Source of the DNA: DATAFO01 sp046728935
Lineage (GTDB): Bacteria; Actinomycetota; Thermoleophilia; Solirubrobacterales; 70-9
Assembly: GCA_046728935.1 (NCBI GenBank)
Contig: JBKPFS010000104.1
Span: 1 to 5,739, forward strand
DNA length: 5,739 nt
Direction: 5' to 3'
The translations under genes were made by a program, and so were the position numbers. Numbering within the stretch: the stretch's first letter is position 1; each line of letters starts with the position of its first letter. Under the pieces are notes generated by a model. That model was not told the origin of the DNA. It did not search any database and was given only the letters and a program-made list of their open reading frames with translations. Positions 5,363 to 5,739 of the stretch are shown here, piece after piece.

Positions 5363-5739
5363 GTGAAGGTCCTGATCGCAGACGACCATGGGATCGTGCG
5401 CTCCGGGCTGCGGATGCTGCTCGAGCGCCAGTCCGACATCGAGGTGATCGGCGAGGCCGCCGATGGGGCCGAGGCCCGCGACATGGCGATCCGCGACCGC
5501 CCCGACCTGGCGATCCTCGACGTCAAGATGCCCAAGCTCACGGGCCTCCAGGCCACCCGCGAGATCCGGGAGCAGGCGCCGGACGTCTCCGTGCTGATCC
5601 TCTCGATGTACGACGACGAGCGCTACCTGTTCGAGGCGCTGAAAGCGGGCGCCTCCGGCTACGTGCTGAAGGCGCAGGCCGACGAGGACCTGCTGGAGGC
5701 GGTCCGCGCCGTCGAGCGCGGCGAGCCCTTCCTCACCCC
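5363..5739 (+). CDS. NarL/LuxR-family response regulator, N-terminal receiver domain (partial)
   Basis: The first 125 or so residues of a response regulator run off the window end. The receiver domain is complete: numbering from the GTG at 5363, acidic pocket D7-D8 in VLIADDH, phosphoacceptor D53 in LAILDVKMP, S81 and K103 (YVLKA) as the switch serine and lysine. ADDHGIVRSGLRMLLE and AGASGYVLKAQADEDLLEAV are typical of NarL-type regulators, so a C-terminal LuxR helix-turn-helix is expected just outside. The start is ambiguous. GTG 5363 (GAGG 7 nt upstream, 1 nt after the kinase stop) gives the usual MKVLIADDH-like N-terminus. In-frame ATG 5336 (GAGG 6 nt upstream) would overlap the kinase by 26 nt and add nine residues. 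It is almost certainly the cognate partner of the kinase, through translational coupling. Confidence 0.93.
   Translation, partial: MKVLIADDHGIVRSGLRMLLERQSDIEVIGEAADGAEARDMAIRDRPDLAILDVKMPKLTGLQATREIREQAPDVSVLILSMYDDERYLFEALKAGASGYVLKAQADEDLLEAVRAVERGEPFLT

Noticed and set aside
1..5739. Mobile element, CRISPR array, tRNA, or defence system
   Set aside because: No transposase or integrase motifs, terminal repeats, regularly spaced direct repeats or cloverleaf-like segments were seen. The MoeB-ubiquitin-fold pair could suggest a ubiquitin-like defence operon (for example CBASS type II or Bil), but no cyclase, E2-like protein or JAB gene is adjacent, and the motifs fit sulfur transfer.

Overview
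The window is a very G+C-rich bacterial chromosome segment with strong G/C preference at third codon positions and dense gene packing. Gene content (a CysO-like sulfur carrier with a MoeZ-type activating enzyme, a PAAT-type ABC ATPase, and LiaSR/NarL-type two-component genes) points to an Actinomycetota lineage. By general resemblance I would guess Thermoleophilia/Solirubrobacterales, but that placement is inference.

Layout. On the + strand, 1-237 is the C-terminal end of a polar amino acid ABC transporter ATPase, followed 7 nt later by a complete GT-C membrane glycosyltransferase (245-1582). Two - strand genes converge on it: moeZ-like (3183 to 1981) then cysO-like (1944 to 1654). A large G/C hairpin (1581-1618) lies in the convergent gap. 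Upstream of moeZ on the same strand is the membrane metalloprotease htpX (4169 to 3309), separated from it by a strong hairpin (3255-3286). Divergent from htpX is a two-component pair: a LiaS/NarX-type sensor kinase (4363-5361) and a NarL-family response regulator (5363 to beyond the window end).

How the genes work together. The moeZ-like and cysO-like genes form a sulfur-relay module. An N-terminal rhodanese plus an E1-like adenylyltransferase would activate a ubiquitin-fold carrier and load it with sulfur. Two points are unusual: the enzyme has its rhodanese domain in front of the MoeB domain, reversed from mycobacterial MoeZ, and the carrier's Gly-Gly is followed by six more residues, so it should need trimming before activation. 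HtpX and the two-component pair share a 193-nt divergent control region containing a perfect 6+6 inverted repeat. Both are plausibly part of membrane or envelope stress control. The rest of the window is ordinary housekeeping sequence; I see no mobile element, CRISPR array, tRNA or rRNA.
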